DNA of 64,000 nt, taken from the NCBI RefSeq assembly GCF_000173355.1, contig NZ_ABXA01000003.1, positions 1 to 64,000 on the forward strand. Direction: 5' to 3'. Below, one piece after another: positions 8,015-16,744 of the stretch (positions are counted from its first letter, which is position 1; every line of letters begins with the position of its first letter). The stretch is from Anaerococcus hydrogenalis DSM 7454 (GTDB lineage Bacteria > Bacillota > Clostridia > Tissierellales > Peptoniphilaceae). The translations under genes and the position numbers were made by a program. Under the pieces are notes generated by a model that made no database searches, had not been told where the DNA came from, and saw nothing but the letters and a program-made list of their open reading frames with translations.

Positions 8015-10447
8015 TTATATTGTTCGAATTAAATCTATAGTCGGTCTGTCTAAAATTCTCTTTAAAGAAAAATGATAGATTATTAGATTAATACCATAGA
8101 CGACTAGTGAGAATCCTAGGAAACTTTTGTAGTCATAATATTTTATTAGAGTACTCATTCTTAAATCAGGAGCGATTAATGATATTACAAATATAAGACC
8201 TAAGCTCACCATAATAGAAATTATAAAGGATTTTACCTGTTCTTCAATAAATTCTTTTTGATAGATGTTCTTTAACTCATCCACGTCCATCCCACAAGAG
8301 TAGAGACTGCCGATTTCTTTTTTTCTGCTCATAAGACTTAAATTAATGGATGAGTAGCCATTAGTTATATTTAGTACAAAGATGATTGATGCAATTCCTA
8401 ATACAATTTTTATTAGACTTTTCAAATCGTTATATTCATTTTTTGCTGTTTCCTCACCTGTAGTAATATTAAAACGATCTTCCGGTGAGATTTTACTTCT
8501 AATCATGGCCTCTACATATTCTTTTATATCTTTGGTATCCGAATCTTTTATCTTCATATTTAATGTATAGGCATAATTTTTGTATTTCTCATCACCTGCT
8601 TCTTCCATAAGTTTAAAATAAGTGTCAAAATCTGTATAAACTTTTACATCGAAGGGGCTTGTTTTAGACTTATATTTTCCCAAATCTGTTATCGTCTTTG
8701 AAATTTTAATAGTCTTCTTATAATCATTTAAGTTAATATCTAAAGTCTGTGGGTTTTCAAAATATGGAATTCTCTTTGCCTTAGCTATTGGAATAGAAGA
8801 ATCTTCTTGAATTGTATTGTAGAGAATAAATTCGCCCTTCTTTCCTCCAAGTTCTCTTAAGTCTTTTTCTTCCAAGGCGATGATAAACCCATCCATACCT
8901 TCTGACTTATGTTTTTTAATATTCTTTTTAGCTTCCTCGTCTAATCCAGCTGACTTTGCTTCTTTTGAGAATTCGTTATTGTTTTCTACTTTAACATACT
9001 TATCTTTTGAAATATATGACTTCTCGTTAGGAATTTTATCTACAATTTCATTTAATATTTTTGGGACTTGATTCTTTTCACTAAAATAATCAACAGAAAA
9101 ATTATAGCCATTATCGTAACTAGAATAATCTCTGTAGTATTTTGATATGCCTATAGTGATTATAAATACTGAAATAATAATTATCCCTATTGCAGAAATA
9201 TATCTCTGTGATTTTATTGAAGCTAAGTTGTTGAGTTTTAATTCCTTCCAAAAATCTTTGGCTCTTTTTTTCTTTGATTTTGAAAAATCTATATTCCCTC
9301 TTATGCCGTCTATGATATTTATTTTAGAAATCTTTTTAGCAGGGGATTTAATGGCTAGTGCCACAATCACAAAGGAAACTACAAGTATTGCCAAACTTAA
9401 TAAGGGATTGAATTTCATCACTTCAAAGGCACTTACTCCTTCACCTTTTGTTATGTTTTTATACAAACAATACATAAAGAAAAATCCTGCAATGTGTCCT
9501 AAGAGTATTGGAATTGCAGTTGTAACAAGTCCTTCCTTTAGAAGTAAGAGATAAATTTGTCCATTGGTAGATCCAATAGATTTATAGATGGAAAGCTCTC
9601 TAATCTTCCTTAGTCCCCAAACCCAAAAGATATTTTTTATAAAAAACACAAATATTGCTACGCATCCAAGAACTGATAGAACAAGGACAGCCTTGCTCAT
9701 TATATTTTGTAAGGGTTCATTTTCTACTCCGTAATAATTTATAAGACCTTCGGAAAATTCTAAATTAACTTTTTTACCCAAAGTCTGATTGATTTCTGCT
9801 TGTATTTTATCTCTATTTTTGTAAGCTTCTTCGAAAGAGTTAAACTTTATAAAGGTTCTAAATGTAGGGATTTTATCTTGTAGACCTAGAGCAAAACTTA
9901 GTTTACTGTACTTGTTGTAGACATCTCCATAAACACCAACTAAAGTAAAACTCTTAGAACCTTGGCTCTCAAATTTTTCTCTGTCAGTATTTGCACTTGT
10001 GGGTCCTATCTCTTCTCCGTCTAACAACCTTTTGCCTAAATAAAGTTCTAGCTTGTCGCCTATTTTAAGTTTATTTTTCTTTACTATGCTTTCAGATAGT
10101 ACAATTTCATCTTCATTTTCAGCAAATCTACCTTCTTGAAGTCTTGAATACTCTCTCATTTCATTTATTGCTTCATCCTGATAATTAATGACAAGTAAAT
10201 CATTATTATATTTAGCATTATCTGGATTAAGTGACATTTTCCCAATTAATTCGATATCTTCAATAGACCTTAGTTTTTCTACTTCTTCATTTGATAACTC
10301 ATCCTTAATCTCAGCATGATAAAAATTATTTGACATGGCATATCCATAGTTGGCTTGTCTATTTGTATAACCATAATAAAAAACCACAGTAAAAAACAGA
10401 CTTACAATAAATAATGAGATGAAAATAGGAAAATTCTTTTTATTCAT
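8015..10447 (-). CDS. FtsX-type ABC transporter permease, cassette 2
   Basis: About 810 residues with the same plan as cassette 3: an N-terminal helix (about 9-28), an extracellular domain, three helices of FtsX block 1 (about 255-390), another helix (about 415-437), a second extracellular domain, and a last three-helix block. Conserved coupling segments are LRKIRELSIYKSIGSTNGQI and LMSRKKEIGSLYSCGMDVDE. The protein resembles cassette 3 along its length (for example WGLRKIRE and NITNGYSSINLSLM are shared) and cassette 1 only distantly. The start at 10447 is favoured by GGAG 9 nt upstream. It overlaps the ATPase gene by 8 bp. Peptide-antibiotic detoxification is likely by family and context. 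Confidence 0.85.
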   Translation of the reverse strand: MNKKNFPIFISLFIVSLFFTVVFYYGYTNRQANYGYAMSNNFYHAEIKDELSNEEVEKLRSIEDIELIGKMSLNPDNAKYNNDLLVINYQDEAINEMREYSRLQEGRFAENEDEIVLSESIVKKNKLKIGDKLELYLGKRLLDGEEIGPTSANTDREKFESQGSKSFTLVGVYGDVYNKYSKLSFALGLQDKIPTFRTFIKFNSFEEAYKNRDKIQAEINQTLGKKVNLEFSEGLINYYGVENEPLQNIMSKAVLVLSVLGCVAIFVFFIKNIFWVWGLRKIRELSIYKSIGSTNGQIYLLLLKEGLVTTAIPILLGHIAGFFFMYCLYKNITKGEGVSAFEVMKFNPLLSLAILVVSFVIVALAIKSPAKKISKINIIDGIRGNIDFSKSKKKRAKDFWKELKLNNLASIKSQRYISAIGIIIISVFIITIGISKYYRDYSSYDNGYNFSVDYFSEKNQVPKILNEIVDKIPNEKSYISKDKYVKVENNNEFSKEAKSAGLDEEAKKNIKKHKSEGMDGFIIALEEKDLRELGGKKGEFILYNTIQEDSSIPIAKAKRIPYFENPQTLDINLNDYKKTIKISKTITDLGKYKSKTSPFDVKVYTDFDTYFKLMEEAGDEKYKNYAYTLNMKIKDSDTKDIKEYVEAMIRSKISPEDRFNITTGEETAKNEYNDLKSLIKIVLGIASIIFVLNITNGYSSINLSLMSRKKEIGSLYSCGMDVDELKNIYQKEFIEEQVKSFIISIMVSLGLIFVISLIAPDLRMSTLIKYYDYKSFLGFSLVVYGINLIIYHFSLKRILDRPTIDLIRTI

Positions 10448-11120
10448 GTTTCTCATCTCCTAGGATTTTTCCATCTACTATTGTAATAATACGATTTGCT
10501 TGTAAGGCTATTTCTTCGTCATGTGTGATTAGGATAATCGTCTGTTTTAAGGTTTTGTTAAAATATTTAAAAATTTCTATAATTTCCTTAGAATTTTTCC
10601 TGTCCAAATTACCTGTTGGTTCATCCGCTAATATGATAGATGGATTATAGATAAGACTTCTGGCTATGGCAACTCTCTGCTGCTGACCTCCTGAAAGTTC
10701 ACTTGGAAATGAGTCAAGTTTATTTTCTATACCCAGTTTTTTTACTATATCTGAAAATTCATCTTGATTTATTTTTCTTTTATCAAGTTTTAATGGAAGC
10801 TCTATATTGTGACGAACTGTTAAATTTGGTATCAAATTATAAAATTGATAAATTAGTCCAACTTTTCTTCTTCTAAAGTAGGCTAATTCTTTTGAGGAAT
10901 ACTTTGAGATGTCATTGCCATCTATAAATATTTTTCCAGAACTTGGATTGTCAACTCCACCCAACAAGTGAAGTAGAGTTGACTTGCCTGATCCACTTGG
11001 TCCAACAATTGCAATAAATTCTCCTTTTTCTATTTTTAAATTAACATCATCAATTGCCCTTACAACATTTTCTCCACTTCCATAAGTTTTTGATAAGTTT
11101 TCAGTTCTAACAATTTCCAT
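10440..11120 (-). CDS. ABC transporter ATP-binding protein, MacB/BceA type, cassette 2
   Basis: 226 residues. Walker A GPSGSGKST (40-48), Q-loop in YQFYNLIP, signature LSGGQQQ (142-148), Walker B IILADEP (162-168) and switch ITHDEE are complete. Residues 66-132 are identical to the cassette 3 ATPase although both ends differ, which suggests local gene conversion. GGGAGG stands before the ATG. It is the first gene of an operon with its permease and a small membrane protein. Confidence 0.92.
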   Translation of the reverse strand: MEIVRTENLSKTYGSGENVVRAIDDVNLKIEKGEFIAIVGPSGSGKSTLLHLLGGVDNPSSGKIFIDGNDISKYSSKELAYFRRRKVGLIYQFYNLIPNLTVRHNIELPLKLDKRKINQDEFSDIVKKLGIENKLDSFPSELSGGQQQRVAIARSLIYNPSIILADEPTGNLDRKNSKEIIEIFKYFNKTLKQTIILITHDEEIALQANRIITIVDGKILGDEKHE

Positions 11121-11144
11121 ATGTACCTCCCTCTTTTTGTCTCA

Positions 11145-11177
11145 ATAATAAAGGGTTAAAATGACTTTTAAGTGACA
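11145..11177 (-). promoter_or_regulatory. Response-regulator-type promoter of ABC cassette 2
   Basis: The minus-strand -10 TATTAT (11145-11150) is preceded, 10 bp away, by ATGACT (11161-11166) and 11 bp further by GTGACA (11172-11177), the same spacing as in cassettes 1 and 3. The distal box overlaps the end of the kinase relic, as it does in the intact kinase gene upstream of cassette 3. Confidence 0.7.
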
Positions 11178-11334
11178 TTGTAAAATTTAATTTTAAAAAT
11201 CGCACCATCTTTTCCATTTTTTTACAGATATATCTCCATTGTTTGCCTCAACAATTGATTTTGCCATGGCAAGTCCTATGCCAAAGCCCTTAGAGTCAGG
11301 ACTTTTGTAAAATCTTACTAATATTCTTACTCAT
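11168..11334 (-). pseudogene. Histidine kinase remnant (C-terminal tail only)
   Basis: The minus strand encodes FYKSPDSKGFGIGLAMAKSI and continues to a tail resembling FKIKFYNVT, the G-box end of kinase 2 (14535-15395). A one-base shift in the A-run before the TGG codon breaks the frame, and everything upstream (H-box, N-box, membrane helix) is missing. It lies exactly where the full kinase lies in the other cassette, just before the ATPase promoter. It therefore marks a tandem duplication of a kinase-ABC unit followed by loss of the kinase. Confidence 0.85.
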
Positions 11335-11343
11335 AAGTCCCTC

Positions 11344-13815
11344 CTAGTCAAATCCTCTTATCAAATCAATGGGATCGATCTTTAAAATATTTTGTAAAGT
11401 TGTCTTGTAAATTAAAATATTTATACCATAAATCAAAATTCCAAAAGCAAGGAAATATTTATATTCAAAATAAGACAACAAAATTTTCATATCCAATGTT
11501 GGAGATATTTTTGCAATTACAAATAAAGCAGCAAAACTTACTATTAAAACTATTGCCAGTGATTTAATTTCTTCTAATATAAAATCTCTTGTATATATAT
11601 GTTTTAGTTCTTCCTCATCTATTCCACAAGAAATTAAAGATCCAATTTCTTTTTTCCTTGCCATTAAACTCAAATTAATGGAAGAATATCCATTAGTTAT
11701 ATTTAAAATGAAAATTATACTTGCAATAGAAATTATCATAAGGCCAAAAGTTTTTACATCTTTCATGCGATTTGCCTCTACATCTTTGCTTGTAGTTAAA
11801 TTATAAGTTTCATTGTAGGCAATGGAAGAATCTAATCTCTCTTTAACTTCATTCTTTATATCGTCTAACTTATTTTCATCAACTTGCATTGATAATTCAT
11901 AGGTGTTTCTTCTCAATTCATTGTTGTTTTTTAAATAATATTTATTCCATTCATCTAATAATTTAAAATATGTTTCAAAATCAACGTATAAATTCACATA
12001 AAAAGGTAGTCTTCTTTGCCTAAAGTCCTTTGTGCTATCGATTAATTTATCTACTTTGATTGAATAATTGTAATCTTTTTTCTCTTCTGTTATAGAGTAA
12101 TTTAAACTATTTATGTTTTTAAAATATTTTGTTGTTTCTGATCCATCAATAGGTGCATTTGGATTGACTTGGACCCTATTTAATAGCAAAGCCTCTCCCT
12201 TTTTGCCACCTATTTTTTCAAAAGTTTGATCATCTAAGGCCGTAATAATTCCATCGAGATAAAAATCTTCGCCATTATCATAATATTTGCGGATTGTTTC
12301 ATCTAAATCAAGAGACCTAAACTCATCTGAATAATTTTGATCCTTACTAAGGGAAATATATTTTTCAGTTGAAAGGAAGGCTCTGTGATTTTCTGTAGTC
12401 TTCATTATATCCTTTAAGACATTTGGAACTTCAGCTTCATTTGAATGAATTAGTATATTAATATTCGTATTGTAAGTGTAAGTATTCTTCACCCTATTGT
12501 ACTTTGCCATAGAGAAAACTATCAAAAAAATTGATACAATTATCATTCCAATTGCAGAAATATATCTCTGAGAAGAAATAGTTTTTAAATTATTTATCTT
12601 TAATTCCTTCCAAATATCTTTATTCCTTTTTAGTTTTATATTTTTGTCACTAAAGTTGCCCTTTATACCATCAATTATATTTATCTTTGCGATTTTTTTA
12701 GCTGGAGCAAATATTGATATGAAAATTATAAAAAAGCAAATTAATAGAACTACAAGTGAAAGGCTTGGCGAAAATTCTATATACTTGTACTTTTCCTCTA
12801 CCTCTACAATCCTTTGAATTCCAAGATTGAGGAGGTTGATTCCTCCATATCCGAAAATATGTCCCAAAACTATTGGTAAAAATGAAATTTTTAATCCATC
12901 TTTTAAAAGCAATTTATAAATTTGATAATCTGTTGAACCAATTGATTTGTACATTGAAATTTCTCTTATCTTTCTTAGACCCCAAACTGTAAAAATATTT
13001 TTTACAAAAAATATAAAAATGAGGATTGTAGCAAATATTAAAATAGAGTCTACAATCACCTGCCTATTTTGTTGTAAAAGACTTCCATCAACATTATAGT
13101 AATCTTTCATTATCTCGCTAAATGCAAGTTCTACTTTATCTTTATTCAAGGCAGATGCTATTTCTTTTTCTAAATTATCTTTATTACTATAGGCTTTTCT
13201 AAAATTATCAAATCTTACAAAGCTATTGGTTTTTTGACCCTTTCCTATGACAGTAGAAGCATAAAAAACCTTCATATTTTCATTGTAAAGATTTCTTGTG
13301 AGACCACTTATTACATATTCTTTGCTATCTTTTCTTATAAATTCTTCATCCTTAGTAACACTTGAAACTGCTTTTATTTGTTTTCCATCAACCAATCTAT
13401 TTCCAAATTCTACTTTTATCTTATCGCCAATTTTTAAATTTTCTTTTTTTGCAAGACTTTTTGGTATGGTAATTTCATTATCTTTTGTAGCAAAACTTCC
13501 CTCTTTTAACATATTATCTTCTAACATCTTGTTATAACCCTGGTCTATGTAATTTACCACTAAGACATTTTGAGATAGCTTGGCAGAATTATTTTCTACT
13601 GCAACTTCTCCCGCTTCTTTAATGTTTTTTATTTCTTTTAATTTGCTTGAGTCACTAAAAACTGTATCAGAAATAATTTTAGCATCATAAATTGATCTAT
13701 TCCTAAAATGTTCATAATCAAACTTATTATTTACATATCCAAAGTAAACACAAAATGTAAAGAAAATTGCAGTTATAAAAAGTGAAAGTGAGATTGAGAG
13801 ATTCTTCTTATTCAT
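11344..13815 (-). CDS. FtsX-type ABC transporter permease, cassette 3
   Basis: About 823 residues; close paralogue of the cassette 2 permease. An N-terminal helix (about 8-26), an extracellular domain, FtsX block 1 (helices about 260-395, with LRKIREISMYKSIGSTDYQI), another helix near 420-440, a second extracellular domain, and a C-terminal block with SLMARKKEIGSLISCGIDEE. The start at 13815 has GGAG 9 nt upstream and overlaps the ATPase gene by 8 bp. Unlike cassette 2 there is no small membrane protein gene downstream; the kinase remnant begins 9 bp beyond the stop. A peptide-antibiotic or lantibiotic substrate is inferred from family and linked kinase. Confidence 0.85.
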   Translation of the reverse strand: MNKKNLSISLSLFITAIFFTFCVYFGYVNNKFDYEHFRNRSIYDAKIISDTVFSDSSKLKEIKNIKEAGEVAVENNSAKLSQNVLVVNYIDQGYNKMLEDNMLKEGSFATKDNEITIPKSLAKKENLKIGDKIKVEFGNRLVDGKQIKAVSSVTKDEEFIRKDSKEYVISGLTRNLYNENMKVFYASTVIGKGQKTNSFVRFDNFRKAYSNKDNLEKEIASALNKDKVELAFSEIMKDYYNVDGSLLQQNRQVIVDSILIFATILIFIFFVKNIFTVWGLRKIREISMYKSIGSTDYQIYKLLLKDGLKISFLPIVLGHIFGYGGINLLNLGIQRIVEVEEKYKYIEFSPSLSLVVLLICFFIIFISIFAPAKKIAKINIIDGIKGNFSDKNIKLKRNKDIWKELKINNLKTISSQRYISAIGMIIVSIFLIVFSMAKYNRVKNTYTYNTNINILIHSNEAEVPNVLKDIMKTTENHRAFLSTEKYISLSKDQNYSDEFRSLDLDETIRKYYDNGEDFYLDGIITALDDQTFEKIGGKKGEALLLNRVQVNPNAPIDGSETTKYFKNINSLNYSITEEKKDYNYSIKVDKLIDSTKDFRQRRLPFYVNLYVDFETYFKLLDEWNKYYLKNNNELRRNTYELSMQVDENKLDDIKNEVKERLDSSIAYNETYNLTTSKDVEANRMKDVKTFGLMIISIASIIFILNITNGYSSINLSLMARKKEIGSLISCGIDEEELKHIYTRDFILEEIKSLAIVLIVSFAALFVIAKISPTLDMKILLSYFEYKYFLAFGILIYGINILIYKTTLQNILKIDPIDLIRGFD

Positions 13816-14488
13816 TATTCTCATCTCCCACTATTTTCCCATCGACAATTGTTATTACCCTTTCTGCCTCTAGGGCTATAGACTCATCATGGGTGATTAC
13901 TATAATTGTCTGTTTTAAAGTCCTGTTAAAATATTTTAAAATTTCAATTATTTCTCTTGAATTCTCCCTGTCTAGGTTTCCCGTTGGTTCATCAGCGAGT
14001 ACAAGAGACGGAGAATAGATAAGACTCCTTGCTATGGCAACCCTTTGTTGTTGACCACCTGATAGTTCACTTGGAAAAGAGTTAAGTTTACTTTCTATAC
14101 CCAATTTTTTAACTATATCTGAAAATTCATCTTGATTTATTTTTCTTTTATCTAGTTTTAGTGGAAGTTCTATATTGTGACGAACTGTTAAGTTGGGAAT
14201 TAAATTATAAAACTGATAGATTAGTCCAACTTTTCTTCTTCTAAAGTAGGCTAATTCTTTTGAGGAATACTTTGAGATGTCGTTACCATCTATGTAAACT
14301 TTTCCACCATCTGGACTATCCACTCCTCCTATGATATGTAGTAGGGTTGATTTACCAGACCCACTCGGTCCTACAATAGCAACAAATTCGCCTCTTTCAA
14401 TTTCAAGGTTAACACCGTCTAAGGCAATAACCTTAGAATTACCCTCGCCGTATTCCTTTCTTAAATTTTCTACTTTTAATATTTCCAT
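13808..14488 (-). CDS. ABC transporter ATP-binding protein, MacB/BceA type, cassette 3
   Basis: 226 residues, all motifs present: Walker A GPSGSGKST (40-48), LSGGQQQ signature (142-148), Walker B LVLADEP, and ITHDES switch region. The central third (residues 66-132) is identical to the cassette 2 ATPase. AGGAGG precedes the ATG. It is preceded by the paired-box promoter that overlaps the end of the kinase gene, so kinase, regulator and transporter are closely coupled. Confidence 0.92.
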   Translation of the reverse strand: MEILKVENLRKEYGEGNSKVIALDGVNLEIERGEFVAIVGPSGSGKSTLLHIIGGVDSPDGGKVYIDGNDISKYSSKELAYFRRRKVGLIYQFYNLIPNLTVRHNIELPLKLDKRKINQDEFSDIVKKLGIESKLNSFPSELSGGQQQRVAIARSLIYSPSLVLADEPTGNLDRENSREIIEILKYFNRTLKQTIIVITHDESIALEAERVITIVDGKIVGDENNE

Positions 14489-14511
14489 ACTTTCCTCCTT
14501 AATTTAAGGTA

Positions 14512-14544
14512 AGTATATAAAAGTAAAGTGATTTTTAGGTGACA
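14512..14544 (-). promoter_or_regulatory. Response-regulator-type promoter of ABC cassette 3
   Basis: The minus-strand -10 TATACT (14512-14517) lies 10 bp from GTGATT (14528-14533), and 11 bp further is GTGACA (14539-14544). The distal box sits inside the last codons of the kinase gene, whose stop is at 14535-14537. Confidence 0.7.
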
Positions 14545-15395
14545 TTGTAAAATTTAATTTCAAATCTTGCTCCACCACCATTATTTGAAACAGAAATTTC
14601 CCCCTTGTTTTTTTCGACAATTGTCTTCGCCATAGCAAGGCCAATTCCAAAACCATTTGAGTCTGGTGTCTTATAAAAGCGTTTAAAGATTTTTTTCATA
14701 TTCTCTTTCTCTATTCCTCCGCCATTGTCTTCAATAATTAAGCTTGTATAGAGGGGGTTTTTGTATGATGAAAGCACAATTTTGTCACAAGTCGGTCTGT
14801 TATCAGCATTTTTCATAATATTAATGAGAGCTTCTGCCAACCAATAAAAATCTCCATTGATGCTATTTTCTTTTAAATCTGTTCTCTTTTCTACCTTCAT
14901 AGATTTCTTTAAATTCAAACTATCTAGAGCATAATCTATTAATTCATCTAAACGAATTTGATCTTTTTTCATAAGATCTTTGTTTGCATCTAGGCTTGAT
15001 AGTTTAAGTAAAATATCTGATAGAGAATTTAATCTGATTGTTTGCCTTTTTAAAATCTCTATATCTCTATTATCTGGAAAGTCCATCTCCAAATTTTCTA
15101 TGGAAAAAAGCATAGATGTGATTGGAGTTTTTATCTGATGAGCAATATCTTCTAGGTATTCTATTTGCTTTTCGCTATTTTTAGTGCTTGTCTCTTTGGC
15201 TTCTACTATTTCTATAAAAAGCTTGTAAATTTTATCTTCTAAAATTGAAAAATCATCTTGCTTCATAGGAATTTTATAATTTTGATTTTTCATATTTTCT
15301 ATCAGATCTATAAGCTCATTTATTCTATTTTTCTTTCTTTTTTTTAAAAAATAATAAAGAAGTAAAAGACTTATTATCCAAAATATATATAGCAT
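14535..15395 (-). CDS. Sensor histidine kinase 2 (short, one membrane helix)
   Basis: The ATG at 15395, one base after the regulator's stop, gives 286 residues; a longer in-phase reading from 15494 lies inside the regulator gene and is spurious. A single N-terminal membrane helix (about 1-18) is followed directly by basic residues, so there is no extracellular sensor. The phospho-acceptor is H86 in EDIAHQIKTPITSM; N-box ALINIMKNAD and G-box GFGIGLAMAKTIVE are present. It presumably senses through the membrane or via the ABC transporter. The last codons overlap the promoter of the ABC operon. Confidence 0.88.
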   Translation of the reverse strand: MLYIFWIISLLLLYYFLKKRKKNRINELIDLIENMKNQNYKIPMKQDDFSILEDKIYKLFIEIVEAKETSTKNSEKQIEYLEDIAHQIKTPITSMLFSIENLEMDFPDNRDIEILKRQTIRLNSLSDILLKLSSLDANKDLMKKDQIRLDELIDYALDSLNLKKSMKVEKRTDLKENSINGDFYWLAEALINIMKNADNRPTCDKIVLSSYKNPLYTSLIIEDNGGGIEKENMKKIFKRFYKTPDSNGFGIGLAMAKTIVEKNKGEISVSNNGGGARFEIKFYNVT

Positions 15396-15396
15396 C

Positions 15397-16047
15397 TCAA
15401 TCCATCCTGTAACCAATTCCTCTGACAGTAGTAATAATTTCCCTATCAAGCTTTTCTCTGATTCTCTTAATAGTTGATGTGAGAGTATTGTCATTTACAA
15501 ATTTATCCCTATCTTCCCAAAACATTTCTAAAAGTTGGCTTCTTGTGAAAACCCTGTGGGGATTTTTGATAAATAACAGTAATATTTCATATTCAAGTGG
15601 AGTTAGGTCTATTTGATTAGCTTTAAAATAAATTTTTGATTCTTTTAAATCTATTCTGATATCTTTATAAGCGATTTTTTTGTCTTGACTTAGAGGTATT
15701 GTTCTTAAAACTGCATCGATTCTAGCCCTTAGTATTGCAAGGGAAAATGGCTTAGTTAAATAGTCGTCTGCTCCTTGATCTAGGGCAGCGATTATAAAAT
15801 CTTCGTCATTTTTAACTGTTGTTACAATAACTCTTATGTCCTTATCTTTCAATCTTTCTATCAAATGTTGACCGTCTTTATCTGGTAGATTTATATCAAG
15901 TAGTGCCACATCCACATCTACATTCATCTTATAGCTTGTTTCGTAAAAAGATGATGCAATCTCTACCTCATAACCATTATTAAGCAAATACTTTTCCATT
16001 TGTAAAGCAATTTCTTTGTTATCCTCTATAATCAAAACACTCTTCAT
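15397..16047 (-). CDS. OmpR-family response regulator 2
   Basis: Starting at ATG 16047 (GAGAGG 6 nt upstream; the in-phase ATG at 16068 lacks a site), it has 217 residues. The receiver domain has D9, phospho-acceptor D51 (ALLDINLPDKDG) and the lysine in LTKPFS. The winged-helix output domain contains NTLTSTIKRIREKLD and VRGIGYRMD. It is the first gene of a regulator-kinase operon from an extended -10 promoter. It likely binds paired GTGAC boxes at the ABC promoters; cross-talk with regulator 1 is possible because all three promoters share the motif. Confidence 0.9.
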   Translation of the reverse strand: MKSVLIIEDNKEIALQMEKYLLNNGYEVEIASSFYETSYKMNVDVDVALLDINLPDKDGQHLIERLKDKDIRVIVTTVKNDEDFIIAALDQGADDYLTKPFSLAILRARIDAVLRTIPLSQDKKIAYKDIRIDLKESKIYFKANQIDLTPLEYEILLLFIKNPHRVFTRSQLLEMFWEDRDKFVNDNTLTSTIKRIREKLDREIITTVRGIGYRMD

Positions 16048-16149
16048 TCTCATCCTCTCATGTATCAACTTTGAAATCTATTAAAAAATTTAGTTATATA
16101 GCAATCTTCTATAAGTAAATTAAAACTATATACAAATAATCACACTTAT

Positions 16150-16196
16150 AGTATACCATTATCACTTATATTAAAAACAGACCCTCTAAGGATCTG
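16150..16196 (-). promoter_or_regulatory. Promoter/terminator module upstream of regulator 2
   Basis: On the minus strand a hairpin CAGATCC-TTAGA-GGGTCTG with a T-run is followed by an extended -10, TGG-TATACT (16150-16155). It is nearly the same as 7276-7322. The hairpin would insulate the regulator from transcription entering from the recombinase relic. Confidence 0.75.
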
Positions 16197-16224
16197 TTTA
16201 CTTTCAAATATTTATTTTATTTTC

Positions 16225-16608
16225 TCAAGAAGAGAAACTGATTCCACATGCATTGTCTTTTGCTTGGGAACATAATTTTTTATCCTCGTCATTCTTGTAG
16301 GAGCACAATTTATTAATGTCATTGTCTTTGGCGTTTTTTCTTTTATCTTTGAATTTATTAGAATTTTGACTATCTTTAACTCCTGTTTTGAAATAGAATG
16401 TTAAGTCATATGGATGAACTGTTCTGTTAAATTCCTCTATAATTTTTTTATTTTCTAAGACTTTTTTAAATTGCTTTAGTCTTTCCTTAATAGAGTTTTC
16501 ATCTTTTATTGTTAACTCTAGGGTTTTCTTTTCATCAAGTAATTCTTCTTTTTGTTGTAGGGTCATAGCAGTATCCAAGGCAAGCTTGAAAACCAATAAA
16601 ACAAACAA
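16225..16608 (-). pseudogene. C-terminal relic of a large serine recombinase
   Basis: The frame contains LALDTAMTLQQKEELLDEKK, a coiled-coil stretch (ERLKQFKKVLENKKIIEEF), then PYDLTFYFKTGVKD and a Cys-containing tail (LCSYKNDEDKKLCS). This resembles the coiled-coil and C-terminal part of large serine recombinases of integrative elements. The usual ESIVEKVIIGGYDEDG segment between FNRTV and PYDLTF appears deleted, and the resolvase and zinc-ribbon domains are absent. The best reading is a decayed recombinase fragment; the identification rests on pattern memory and is moderate. Confidence 0.5.
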
Positions 16609-16744
16609 TTGCTAGCTTAAAACGGATATTTATAGTATGCATAACTGTTAAGCCTTTTATGAATACAACTAATATCAATCTGATAGTATTTGGATTAAAT
16701 AGAGCATTATAAGAAAAAGTAGGCATTATACAAAGCCTTATTTT
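16609..16744. other. Scar region between recombinase relic and ABC gene
   Basis: No gene is supported. On the minus strand a short frame within 16742-16822 (YLLGTIIGAYIGKALFKK) looks like the end of an unrelated small membrane protein and overlaps the 3' end of the ABC gene, implying a deletion junction. Confidence 0.35.

Noticed and set aside
13782-14018. Plus-strand frames opposite the ABC ATPases (also near 4975-5247)
   Set aside because: These are antisense shadows of conserved ATPase motifs, recurring at the same place opposite paralogous genes.
15396-15494. Longer start for histidine kinase 2
   Set aside because: The extra 33 codons lie inside the regulator gene in another frame; ATG 15395 follows the regulator stop directly.
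16535-16726. 63-codon minus-strand frame beginning MPTFSYNALF
   Set aside because: It overlaps the recombinase relic in another phase and shows no domain or start signal.
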